NCBI GenBank assembly: GCA_963848335.1
Contig: CAWKDD010000001.1
Span: 1,240,001 to 1,304,000 of the forward strand
Length of the DNA: 64,000 nt
Direction of reading: 5' to 3'
Origin: Chersky-840 sp963848335
GTDB taxonomy: Bacteria; Actinomycetota; Acidimicrobiia; Acidimicrobiales; UBA8190
This document shows positions 52,376-59,996 of this stretch, piece by piece (within the stretch, counting starts at the first letter, position 1; each line of letters begins with the position of its first letter). The position numbers and the translations under genes are program-made. The notes below the pieces were generated by a model. The model saw only the letters and a list, made by a program, of their open reading frames with translations, was not told the DNA's origin and searched no databases.

Positions 52376-53455
52376 GCGTGGTCACCACCAGGTTGAGGTG
52401 GTGGGCGGCCCACTCCTCCTTGACCGAGGGGTTGTAGGGCAACACCTGGTCGAAAAGGAACCGCACCGCGGCCGCGGCCTCCACGTCGTCCATGGCGTCG
52501 GCGAGCCGTTCACTGTCGGCGGCCAGGGGATGGATGGCCTGGAGCCGCCGGTACTGCTCGTCAGCGGCGCGTTGCGCCCGCACGGTGGCCACCAGGCGCC
52601 GGTACGTTCGCACGTCGGCCGAGAGCAGCGAGGAGAGCGTGCTCGGTGCGTCTGCGGCCGAGGTGCGCCACACGGGCGCCGATAGCGCCTCCTCGGGCGC
52701 CGACACGCAGGCGGAGGCGGCCACCAGCGGCTCCCAGGCGGTGGGGTCCCCGGCGCCGTAGTAGCTCGGGCGCGGCCGGGCCCGCTCGAGGTTGGCAAGG
52801 AACCGGGTGACCCGGGCATCCGAAGTCGTGAGCAGCAGCAGGGCGGGACAGCCCGGATGGCGGTTCCACCAGGCCCGGTCCGACGCGTAGTCCCGATGGC
52901 GGGCCACCTTGGCGGCCAGGCGCCGCTGGTCCATGGTGGCGAAGTCGATCTCGATGAATGCCCCGGCCCGGCCCGGCTCACCGTCGGCGTCGAGGGTTAC
53001 CTCGAAGTGGGCGTCGGGCCGCAGGTGCTTGGCCCGGCCGAGGGAGGGGGACCATTCCTCCCAGGCCGTCTCGTCCCGACGCCACGAACAGTCGGTCAGC
53101 CCGACGTGGGGTCCCAGGTTGAGCAGGGCCACGTAGAGGCCGGCGATGGCCGCGCTGTGGCGGAGGAACAGCGGGTTCGGCGCCGCCTTGCCCGGCGCCG
53201 GCGAGGTGCCCTCGACCAGCTGCGCACCGCTCCGGGTCAGCCACCAGAAGAACGGCGCCGAGCCCGACGCCGCGTACGGTCGGGTGCGCTCCACCACACC
53301 GGCATCCCGCAGGCGGGACAGCCGGTAGTCGACAGTGCGCTCCGGGCGGCCCACCAGCGTGATCAGCTGTGGCGTGGTCAGCACTCGGTGGGTCTGGAGC
53401 AGCCCGAGCAGCACGTGGTCGAGCGAGGTCAGACGATCGGCGACCGACCGTGCAC
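52158..53455 (-). CDS. Replic_Relax (replication-relaxation) family protein
   Basis: The recognisable protein begins near 53430 with LTSLDHVLLGLLQTHRVLTTPQLITLVGRPERTVDYRLSRLRDAGVVERTRPYAASGSAPFFWWLTRSGAQLVEG, a winged-helix start typical of pfam Replic_Relax. It continues with FLRHSAAIAGLYVALLNLGPHVGLTDCSWRRDE, RPDAHFEVTLDADG and GAFIEIDFATMDQRRLAAKVARHRDYA, an endonuclease-like E-x-D...K pattern. No ATG or GTG is in frame just upstream; codon bias is lost before about 53470. The start is therefore approximate and an indel near 53455 (GTG in another frame) is suspected. The last about 70 codons overlap the Cys-rich gene. Such proteins occur in actinobacterial plasmids and conjugative elements. 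Confidence 0.7.
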
Positions 53456-53891
53456 TCCGACGGCCCCCGGCCGCCCCCGCCGCCCAGGCGGGATGACTAG
53501 AAGCAACAGCAGAATCATCCCTACAGTCGCCGACAGCGGGGGACCATGGATCGTGTACCCTGACCGGCGCCTTCGTCGGATTCGACCTCGCGGTTCGGAG
53601 ACGGACCGATCCGCGAGCTTCCCGGATGCTGATCCAGGCCGGAGGGTGGGCGCGAGGAGAGGTCCGGCGACCGGCCGGAACGGGATTCGGTGAAGGGGTA
53701 GTCGGGCATGGGCTGGCCCACGACCGGGAGCGCGCCGCTTTGGACCGAGCATGAGACCTCGATCGCGGCGCGAAGTCAAGCGCTTTCGAAGATTTCTTCT
53801 GGGCCAAACACACGTTCGTGGTCAGCCAGCGGGCTCAAGAATTCCGGGCTGGGTCCTCCACGGCCTTCAGTCCAGCGCCGATACTTGAAGT
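53456..53891. other. 435-bp divergent non-coding region of the element
   Basis: Between the approximate start of the Replic_Relax gene and the GTG at 53892. No frame shows convincing codon bias. On the minus strand TTGACT (about 53777-53782) could be a -35 for the recombinase-side operon, but no good -10 is seen. It may hold both promoters and an origin-like or transfer-start sequence; no iterons are visible. Confidence 0.4.
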
Positions 53892-54461
53892 GTGGCTTCG
53901 TCGGACGAACTCTCTGATCAGGTCCAATACGCCCATTTCATGTTCAGCTGGGAGCGCAAGTTCGCTGTCGGCGGGGTTCGCAGGCTACGTGCCCGGGGGG
54001 ATCCGGGGAAGTTTCTGGCGGTCGGGCTGGAGTCGTACGGCTACCTAGTCTGCGCCGCAGTCTGGGGAAGCGCCGCCGGGGTTCTCGCAATCTTTGTCGG
54101 GTTCCCGCTTCTGGTGATCCAAAAGGGAGCGAGTCTCGCCTCTTGGCTGGTATTCCTGGCGGTCGTTCTGCTCGCCTTGATGGTGTTCGTTCGGGTGCAT
54201 CAGTCGAGGCTTGCTCGCAAGGCGTCGGGGAGAGATCGCCAACCGGCCGAGGTCACCGTCCGACCGAGCACTCGCCGACAGAAGCTACTGGCCTGGCTAT
54301 TCCTCGTGAGCGCGATCTATCTCGGTGTCCCGGGACTTGTTCTGGCAAGAACCTCGAGCGATCGGATCGCATCGGCGATCTTGTGTCTCGCGGCCATTGG
54401 CTGCGGATGGCTTGGCGTCCGGCACCTTCGCCACCTCAAAAACAAGCGGCCATCTGCGTAG
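53892..54461 (+). CDS. element-borne four-helix membrane protein, unknown function
   Basis: 189 residues from GTG 53892. A cytosolic N-terminus (ASSDELSDQVQYAHFMFSWERKFAVGGVRRLRARG) precedes two helices (LVCAAVWGSAAGVLAIFVGFPLLVI and LASWLVFLAVVLLALMVFV), a basic loop, and two more (LLAWLFLVSAIYLGVPGLVLA and IASAILCLAAIGCGWLGV), with a basic tail. Codon usage is less GC-biased than the chromosome around it, as expected for a transferred gene. No family recognised. Two hairpins of helices around a charged loop would suit a small integral membrane effector or immunity protein, but that is conjecture. Confidence 0.7.
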   Translation: MASSDELSDQVQYAHFMFSWERKFAVGGVRRLRARGDPGKFLAVGLESYGYLVCAAVWGSAAGVLAIFVGFPLLVIQKGASLASWLVFLAVVLLALMVFVRVHQSRLARKASGRDRQPAEVTVRPSTRRQKLLAWLFLVSAIYLGVPGLVLARTSSDRIASAILCLAAIGCGWLGVRHLRHLKNKRPSA

Positions 54462-54490
54462 CATGCGCTCGCACGCTGCATGATGGTCGC

Positions 54491-54826
54491 GTGACCGAAG
54501 GAGAGATAGGCAGACTGGTGGTGTTTCAGGACCGCAAGTGGGTGGTGGCCGATCCCAGGCTGGGGGCATTCTCGGTATCGATCGATGGGACACGGGTCGG
54601 AATCGCACGGGTTGAAGGCGAATTCGGCAGAGAAGTCTCGCCCGGCAGCCACAGGGTCCGCATTCGCCAGTGGTGGTACCGCAGTCCTCCGGTGGAGGTC
54701 GACGTCCTGAAGGGTGAGACAGTCCGGCTGAGGGCTGATATCGACAGGTCGGTCGGGCCAGTTCGGCGAATGGGTCGCACGTTGGTGCGTCCCTCTCGTT
54801 CACTAACGCTGACCCGTGTGACCTAA
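54491..54826 (+). CDS. small beta-rich protein, PEGA-like, unknown function
   Basis: 111 residues from GTG 54491, 29 bp after the membrane protein's stop and so probably in the same operon. WVVADPRLGAFSVSIDGTRVGIARVEGEFGREVSPGSHRVRIRQWWYRSPPVEVDVLKGETVRLRADI has the alternating strands and the closing pattern (GSHRVRI...EVDVLKGETVRL) of PEGA-like surface or carbohydrate-binding modules. No signal peptide. The tail is basic (RRMGRTLVRPSRSLTL). Lower GC than the chromosome. Confidence 0.6.
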   Translation: MTEGEIGRLVVFQDRKWVVADPRLGAFSVSIDGTRVGIARVEGEFGREVSPGSHRVRIRQWWYRSPPVEVDVLKGETVRLRADIDRSVGPVRRMGRTLVRPSRSLTLTRVT

Positions 54827-54890
54827 TCAGATCTGGCGAGCTATCGGCGGGGCACTTGCGGAGGAGGAAGCAAGTAACGGGCGCGGTCGG

Positions 54891-55253
54891 TCACGGCTCC
54901 ACCGCCCAGACCTTTCGCGCCTTGTGCTCGTCCCCGCTCACCGGAAAACCAGCAGCCGCCAAGCCTTCCAGGATGGCATCGCGCCGACCCGTCCAGAAGT
55001 AGAAGTTGCGGCCGTCCGAGAGAGCTATGTCGATACCGCTAATTCCAAGGCCGAAGGCAGGCTTGGTGGGAGCTACCAGCTTGACCGATGAAGGTCCAAC
55101 CGTCAGGTCCGCTGGCCTGAAGAGACGAGCGAACCACCGCACCTTCACGGCCAGCGAGGAGCCATCCAGCGTGAGAACGGCAAGGGGCCAAGTGGCGCTG
55201 ACTCGGAGATTTCCGATGGTGGGAACATTGGCTCCACCCACGACACGCAGCAT
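54891..55253 (-). CDS. element-borne 120-residue protein of unknown function
   Basis: ATG 55253, 120 residues. The sequence MLRVVGGANVPTIGNLRVSATWPLAVLTLDGSSLAVKVRW ... GISGIDIALSDGRNFYFWTGRRDAILEGLAAAGFPVSGD looks like a pleckstrin-homology-like or PH-type beta barrel closed by an alpha helix (RRDAILEGLAAAGF). It faces the preceding two genes and ends 65 bp from them; its start is 123 bp from the attR arm. The antisense strand shows no better frame. It is the last gene inside the element. Confidence 0.6.
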   Translation of the reverse strand: MLRVVGGANVPTIGNLRVSATWPLAVLTLDGSSLAVKVRWFARLFRPADLTVGPSSVKLVAPTKPAFGLGISGIDIALSDGRNFYFWTGRRDAILEGLAAAGFPVSGDEHKARKVWAVEP

Positions 55254-55375
55254 GTCCCGACGCTATACCGCCGCCGAACCTGGGCGGGTTCTTAATGGTG
55301 GGTCCATTGACCATCGTTGCAGTCGCAGTCCAGGGAGGGTCATTCGAGAAGCGAGACGCTTCGTCGGAGGTCGTT

Positions 55376-55406
55376 GAAGTTCGAATACGAGCGACTACGG
55401 CCCACC
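55376..55406 (+). other. attR: left half of the reconstructed attP plus core
   Basis: Arm GAAGTTCGAATACGA (55376-55390), GCGA, then core CTACGGCCCACC (55395-55406). Host sequence follows to the right. Joined to the element side of attL it makes a 52-bp site with a 22-bp centre and 15-bp perfect inverted arms, the size and symmetry of a large serine integrase attP. Confidence 0.8.
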
Positions 55407-55452
55407 CAAATTCGACTCTACAAACCGGGATTGCGGACAACCGTTCCGGTGC

Positions 55453-55656
55453 TCAGATGGCGATGGCGTCGACGAGATCGCTGAGCCCTGCAAAGGCGTC
55501 GCTGGTACAAAGGTTCGACGCGCTTGCCGGATCGGACGAAGTTCTGCCACGGGCACGCCATTGCGAGTGATGACGAAAGCTCTCCCCGGCGACGACTGCC
55601 TCGATCACCTTGGCGTTGGCGTTCCCGAGCACTCGCTGAGCGATGACCTTGGCCAC
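55453..55656 (-). pseudogene. Phd/YefM-type antitoxin with two compensating indels, no toxin
   Basis: The frame from ATG 55656 reads MAKVIAQRVLGNANAKVIEAVVAGESF, a Phd/YefM prevent-host-death N-terminus. The next residues belong to the +1 frame (VITRNGVPVAELRPIRQARRTFVP) from an extra T near 55575, and the original frame returns near 55505 (TSDAFAGLSDLVDAIAI, stop at 55453). The composite gives 67 residues with the full Phd fold. Two errors or real mutations are both possible. The gene lies in host DNA just beyond attR, pointing at it; no PIN or RelE toxin follows, because the element or the tRNA side occupies that place. Confidence 0.6.
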
Positions 55657-55769
55657 GTTTCCAGTGTGGCACTCATGGCTTCACCTTGCTACGCCTTCGG
55701 TACGTGTACTTTCCGATGGCGAGGCGCTCTGCGACGGAAACAGGTGCGAGCGACCCGCGACCGGGGGAG

Positions 55770-56460
55770 TCAGGTCCCCGGGATAAGCCCTGCCCTCGAT
55801 GGCGGAGCGACGATCCTCGTGGCAGTCCCGATGATCGACGTCGAGGGGATCGGGCCGAAGTAGCTCGAGTCGAGCGAGTTGGTCCGATTGTCCCCCAGGA
55901 CGAAGTACTCGCCGGGCGGGATGACCTGGCTGGCGATGGTGGGACCCGGTTGGTCGGCCGCCTCGAGGTAGGGCTCCGACAGAGGCACTCCGTTTATCTG
56001 CACTGTGGTGCCCGACGAGGAGATCGTCTCCCCGGGGAGGCCGATGATGCGTTTGACCATCGTGGAATTCCCGGGATGCTGGAGACGAGTGGGGAGCTCG
56101 AAGTCGACGAGATCACCACGCTGGAGCACTCCGGTCGCCCTTGTGACTTCGACTTGATCCCCCGGCATGAGCGTCGGTTCCATGGACGTAGCCTTGACCG
56201 TGTAGACGACGGCTCCGCCTGAGGCGATGCCCCCGGCAGCACGCGGATTTCGGCGCTGTTCCACCGCTGAACCCGTAAGCCGTTCCGATCGCGACGGCGA
56301 CGCCGAGGACGGCGACGGCGACGGCGATGCCGACGAGCCAACGCGTCCGTCGCCGTCTGCGGGCTTCTTTGAAGAGCGCATCGGCATCCAGACCCCCTTC
56401 GAGCACCCGGAACCCCGAAGGCTCGGCATCGGCGAGGGTCGTTGCTTGTTCCGGGATCAT
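55770..56460 (-). CDS. lepB: signal peptidase I, frame-disrupted
   Basis: ATG 56460 begins MIPEQATTLADAEPSGFRVLEGG. A basic patch (KEARRRRRTRW) and one transmembrane helix (LVGIAVAVAVLGVAVAIGTAYGF) are followed by a +1 break near 56240-56250. The S26 domain then reads VVYTVKATSMEPTLMPGDQVEV (Ser nucleophile in SMEPT), HPGNSTMVKRIIGLPGETI (Lys general base in VKRIIG), and YFVLGDNRTNSLDSSYFGPIP (box E). Removing one base gives 230 codons. It cleaves signal peptides of secreted preproteins on the outer face of the membrane. It is divergent from a GntR regulator with only 21 bp between start codons. Confidence 0.87.
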
Positions 56461-56481
56461 GGAACTAGTATTGCTAGTACC
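56461..56481. promoter_or_regulatory. 21-bp divergent control region with CTAGTA repeats
   Basis: The whole gap between the two ATG codons is GGAACTAGTATTGCTAGTACC. It holds CTAGTA twice (56465-56470 and 56474-56479), nine bp apart, each with a CTAG palindrome. There is no room for two leaders, so at least one transcript is leaderless and promoters must lie inside the opposing genes. GntR/YtrA binding here is an inference. Confidence 0.5.
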
Positions 56482-56829
56482 ATGCTGTCTGTCAACATCG
56501 ACCGTTCGGAGCCCGTTCTTCTCCACGACCAAGTTGCTGCCGAGATCCGTCGGGCCATAGCAGAAGGGGAGGCCGGCCCAGGCGAGCGACTGCCGCTCGT
56601 GAAGGACATTGCCGCCGTGCTCGGCGTGAACAAGAACACGGTGCTGCGGGCGATGCACATCCTGCGCGATGAGGGGATTCTCGAGTTCCGGAGAGGGCGG
56701 GGCATCACCGTCGTGGGAACGCCCGAGCAAAGCGCCTTTCTCGTGCAGCTTCGCGACGTCGTGGAGACCGCCCGACGACTGGGCTACCGCCGGGAAGACC
56801 TGGTGCAGATGATCGAAGGGCTTGCATAG
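56482..56829 (+). CDS. GntR-family (YtrA subfamily) regulator
   Basis: 115 residues from ATG 56482. The GntR winged helix covers SVNIDRSEPVLLHDQVAAEIRRAIAEGEAGPGERLPLVKDIAAVLGVNKNTVLRAMHILRDEGILEFRRGRGITVV (about 3-80). The short C-terminal tail of two helices (SAFLVQLRDVVETARRLGYRREDLVQMIEGL) is the YtrA-type dimerisation segment. YtrA regulators normally control adjacent ABC transporters; here the divergent partner is signal peptidase I. Binding to the CTAGTA repeats in the 21-bp gap could repress both genes. Confidence 0.87.
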   Translation: MLSVNIDRSEPVLLHDQVAAEIRRAIAEGEAGPGERLPLVKDIAAVLGVNKNTVLRAMHILRDEGILEFRRGRGITVVGTPEQSAFLVQLRDVVETARRLGYRREDLVQMIEGLA

Positions 56830-56962
56830 CCCGACCCCTGGCACTCTTGGTGGCCCTGCTGACGGCCGCGGCCCGCATCGGCGCCCGCCGGCCTGTGGCG
56901 GAGATCCTTCAATCAGAGCTGGCGTGAGGATCGCCTCCTGAGCGATCCCCGTGACATTCGGA

Positions 56963-57280
56963 TCAGGCCCGCTCCATGACGCGTCGCCTGAGGAGCTCGG
57001 CCTTGACCGGCTCCATCACCGGCGTGGCCTCGGCCGCTTCCATCACGCTGCGGGCCCTGTCCGCTGCCGCCGTGAGTTGGTCACACCGGGGACACCGGGC
57101 ATCGGGCAGCGTTTGATCCCACGTCCGGTGCGCTTCGATGGAGCCCACGAAGCCGCAGAGCGTCTCCATGGGTGGCGGGCGCCACTCCGCCACGGCGTGC
57201 CACTCCGCCAGCTTGCTGCGACGCCGCAGCGAAGCCCACAGGCTCCGGCGAGGCAGTTCCGGGACCGCCAGGTAGGTCAT
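56963..57280 (-). CDS. small Cys-containing protein of unknown function
   Basis: 105 residues from ATG 57280, preceded by a G-rich run. ETLCGFVGSIEAHRTWDQTLPDARCPRCDQLTAAADRA contains one single Cys, then CPRC, with a His and a Trp between: a likely zinc site (Cys-His-Cys-Cys) like those of many small actinobacterial proteins annotated as zinc-finger or DUF. The C-terminus is helical and charged. No neighbour is co-oriented closely enough to give context. Confidence 0.55.
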   Translation of the reverse strand: MTYLAVPELPRRSLWASLRRRSKLAEWHAVAEWRPPPMETLCGFVGSIEAHRTWDQTLPDARCPRCDQLTAAADRARSVMEAAEATPVMEPVKAELLRRRVMERA

Positions 57281-57384
57281 GGCATGGACCCCCCTTCCAC
57301 CAGGGTGATTTTAGTTCTGGCACCCCAGGATGAGAGTGGGCCCTGCGACCCATTTCCTGCCGTCGCACCCGCCTCGCCGTGGGC

Positions 57385-57747
57385 TCACGTCGCGTGCATC
57401 ATCAGGTCCTGGATGTCCTGCACCTCGGCGGGAGTGAGGCCGGCGGTCGAGCACGACTGCACGACCGCCGCATCGGCGCGCCAGGGAGCTCCGGCTAGAT
57501 CCTGGTTGAGCCCTGCATAGGCGAAGCATGTGGCGTACTGCTCTTCTGCAGCCTCGAGCTGTGCCGCCTGCTCCTGCACGGCCACCACGGGCGTCCAGGC
57601 CACGACCACCGCGGGGGTGGGTGCGGCCGAGACCAGGGGGGTGGGCATGACGGGCACGGCCTGGGGAGCGGCCGAGCCGGCGCCACCGCACGCCGACGCG
57701 GCGAGGCCGGCGGCGAGCAACAAGCCCAGTGCGGGCAGAGGGCGCAT
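57385..57747 (-). CDS. small lipoprotein
   Basis: 120 residues from ATG 57747; ATG 57786 further upstream is possible. Signal peptide MRPLPALGLLLAAGLAASACGG has a lipobox ending at Cys20 (ASAC). A Pro/Val/Ala-rich linker (APQAVPVMPTPLVSAAPTPAVVV) leads to a helical domain with two Cys (ATCFAYAGL and VQSCSTAGLTPAEVQDIQDLMMHA). Expected on the outer face of the membrane. Divergent from the large glycosidase-like lipoprotein (128 bp between starts). Confidence 0.7.
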   Translation of the reverse strand: MRPLPALGLLLAAGLAASACGGAGSAAPQAVPVMPTPLVSAAPTPAVVVAWTPVVAVQEQAAQLEAAEEQYATCFAYAGLNQDLAGAPWRADAAVVQSCSTAGLTPAEVQDIQDLMMHAT

Positions 57748-57875
57748 GAGAGGGGAATCGGCACATCCGCTCCCGACCTTGACCACTCGTGCCCTATCGG
57801 TCCGGGGTGAACCGGGATCACGATGGGCCCGCGACGCGGGAGACGGCCTTTGGCGCGACCTGCCAGAATCGGCCG

Positions 57876-59978
57876 ATGCGCCGGTGGCGGAACGCGACGT
57901 CGACCACGCTGAGCCTGTTGGTCGGAGCGGCTGTGCTGGCCGGGTGCGGGGGGAGAGCGAACACCGCCACCCTCACCTCCGGTCGTGGGCCGGCGAAGGC
58001 GTACGACTGCAAGTTCAACGTGAGCACCAGCGCCTTCACCGGCGCCTACGGCACCGCGTCGGAGATCGGGTGGGAGGGCAACGGCCAGGGGGTGGTCACG
58101 TGCCTGGGGGGAACGTTCTTCGTCCAGGGCGACATCAACAGGGACTTCGGCTTCGGCATCTACACGGGGACCTCGACGACGTGGGCCGATGCGGACGGGT
58201 ACCTGCCCGCCCAGATCACCAGCTTCAAGCACTCCGGCGCCGACGTGACCATCACGGAGTTCGCCGACAGGCTGGTGCTCGACGGGAACGCGTACGTCGC
58301 CGTCTACAGCCGTGTGGCGGTGCGGAACCCGACCGACTCCGTCATCGTGGCGAACCCCGAGGCCTCGTCGGGGATGGTGGCGCTCGATGACGCCCCTGAC
58401 ACCGTGAAGCCTCATGCGTCGGTCGTCCACGACTACGTGGTGGCCGTCGACCGCTTCGGCAACAACTACTCGTGGCCCACCGCCCAGGATCTGGCCGCGG
58501 CCGGAGGCTTCGATCGGCATTATGCGCACATGGAGACCTTCTGGAACGGGCAACTGGCCGGGATCGCCGGGATCAGCGTTCCCGACCCCGCGCTCGACGA
58601 CGCGTATCGCAGCGGCTTCATCTATACGCAGATCGCCAGGAGCGGCGATGCGCTGAACACGGGCGTGAACGGGTACGAGACCGAGTACGACCACGACGTC
58701 ATCGGCATCCTGGTGAACCTCTTCACCCAGGGATACTTCACCGACGCGCACGCTCTGCTCCTCGAGGAGCGCCAAGTGGCAGGCTCACAGGCGGGCGAGT
58801 ACCCCGACGGCGTCTGGACCTACGCCTGGCCGTGGGCCGTCTACCTGATGAAGACGGGCGACGTCAGCTTCGTCAAGAAGTACTTCTCCACCGAGGGGCC
58901 CAACGGGCGCACCCAGCCGAGCATCAAGGACACCGCGCACGTCATCGCCGCCGACCGGACCGGACCGGGCGGGATCATGGAGTCCACCGACGACATCGAC
59001 ACCTCGGGCTACTGGACCACCGACGACTACTCGGCCCTTCTGGGCCTGGCCGCCTACGGCTACCTCGCCCAACGGGTCGGAGACGCGTCCGAAGCCACCT
59101 GGGCCACCCAGCAGTACGACAGCCTGCTCGCTGCGACCAACCAGACGCTGGCCACCACCATCAGCCGGTATGGCCTGAACTACCTACCGTGTTCGATCCT
59201 GGCCCCCAACACCTCCAACAGGTGCTCCAACCCCGAGGACGCCAACTGGGCCTCGCCGCTGGCCCGCTGGGCCTGGGACGGGTACCTCCTGGGCGCCAGC
59301 CTCAGCGGTCCGGGCTTCTCCATGATCGACGCCACCTACGCCTACGGTTTCGGGCGCCTCCAGGGCGTGCTTCCACCCAACACCTTCGGGGGGTTCCCCG
59401 ACGATTACTACTCGTCGGGCTACAACGCGGGATACGGCAGCGCGGCGCTGTCGGGCACGGCCTATCGGGATCAGGGGATCTTGAGCTACCAGTTCATGAT
59501 CGACAACGATCAGAGCGGCCCCTACTCGTGGTGGGAGAGCTCGGCCTCCCCGTCGGCCACCACCCCGTGGACAGGGAACCACCCCAGCGCAGGGCAAGGC
59601 GCGTCTCCCCATGCCTGGGGTATGTCCCAGGCCAACAAGGTGCTGCTGGACTCGTTGGTGGCCCAACGGTCGGACGGCACCCTGATCGTGGGCCGGGGCG
59701 TTCCGCCCCAGTGGGTCGAGGACGGTTCCACGATCTCGGTGACCAATTTCCCCGTCGACGGCAGGAGGTTGGGGCTGCGCATCTCCACCCGTGGGCAATC
59801 GGTGTCCCTGGCTCTGAGCGGCCGGCTGCCATCGGGGCCGGTGCTGTTCCAGCTGCCCTCGTTCGTGGGTGCCGTGGCGTCGACGTCGGCCGGCACTGTC
59901 GACCAGGGGACCGGGACGGTGACATTGGCCCCCGGCACCAGAAACGTCACCGTCCAGCTGGACGCCGCCGCGCCCTGA
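57876..59978 (+). CDS. lipoprotein with (alpha/alpha)6-barrel glycosidase-like domain
   Basis: 700 residues from ATG 57876. Signal peptide NATSTTLSLLVGAAVLAGCGG gives a lipobox LAGC near residue 24. A beta-sandwich N-terminal domain (about 40-200: FNVSTSAFTGAYGTASEIGWEGNGQG ...) precedes a helical six-hairpin region (about 215-590) with YPDGVWTYAWPWAVYLMKTGDVSFVKKYF, SGYWTTDDYSALLGLAAYGYLAQ and PDDYYSSGYNAGYGSAALSG. A short C-terminal beta domain closes the chain. The architecture resembles GH15/GH63/GH78-like glycosidases; DGVW and TTDDYSA hold acidic residues that could be catalytic. Substrate and activity unknown. It should be tethered outside the membrane. Confidence 0.75.
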   Translation: MRRWRNATSTTLSLLVGAAVLAGCGGRANTATLTSGRGPAKAYDCKFNVSTSAFTGAYGTASEIGWEGNGQGVVTCLGGTFFVQGDINRDFGFGIYTGTSTTWADADGYLPAQITSFKHSGADVTITEFADRLVLDGNAYVAVYSRVAVRNPTDSVIVANPEASSGMVALDDAPDTVKPHASVVHDYVVAVDRFGNNYSWPTAQDLAAAGGFDRHYAHMETFWNGQLAGIAGISVPDPALDDAYRSGFIYTQIARSGDALNTGVNGYETEYDHDVIGILVNLFTQGYFTDAHALLLEERQVAGSQAGEYPDGVWTYAWPWAVYLMKTGDVSFVKKYFSTEGPNGRTQPSIKDTAHVIAADRTGPGGIMESTDDIDTSGYWTTDDYSALLGLAAYGYLAQRVGDASEATWATQQYDSLLAATNQTLATTISRYGLNYLPCSILAPNTSNRCSNPEDANWASPLARWAWDGYLLGASLSGPGFSMIDATYAYGFGRLQGVLPPNTFGGFPDDYYSSGYNAGYGSAALSGTAYRDQGILSYQFMIDNDQSGPYSWWESSASPSATTPWTGNHPSAGQGASPHAWGMSQANKVLLDSLVAQRSDGTLIVGRGVPPQWVEDGSTISVTNFPVDGRRLGLRISTRGQSVSLALSGRLPSGPVLFQLPSFVGAVASTSAGTVDQGTGTVTLAPGTRNVTVQLDAAAP

Positions 59979-59996
59979 GGCCTCAGGGAGCGGCGT
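59962..59996. terminator. bidirectional hairpin across two convergent stop codons
   Basis: CCCTGAGGCCTCAGGG (59973-59988) is a perfect 16-bp palindrome containing the + strand TGA. It is framed by ACGCCGC (59962-59968) and GCGGCGT (59990-59996), which also pair. Convergent genes end at 59978 and 59983, so one structure could stop both transcripts. Confidence 0.5.

Larger units (their letters stand above)
49876..55406. mobile_element. serine-recombinase integrated element in tRNA-Val
   Basis: About 5.5 kb between direct copies of CTACGGCCCACC (49876-49887 and 55395-55406). The left copy lies in the tRNA-Val 3' end. Element-side flanks carry perfect inverted arms: TCGTATTCGAACTTC at 49894-49908 and GAAGTTCGAATACGA at 55376-55390. 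Contents: a large serine recombinase beside the tRNA, a small repeat protein, a Cys-rich protein, a Replic_Relax-family protein (all minus), then three unknown genes of lower GC. There are no capsid, relaxase or partition genes, so it is either a very small integrative mobilisable element or a decayed remnant of a larger one. Confidence 0.8.

Noticed and set aside
53521..53779. Two alternative minus-strand frames upstream of the Replic_Relax domain
   Set aside because: Third-position bias is weak in all three frames, one frame ends before the domain, and neither has a good ribosome-binding site.
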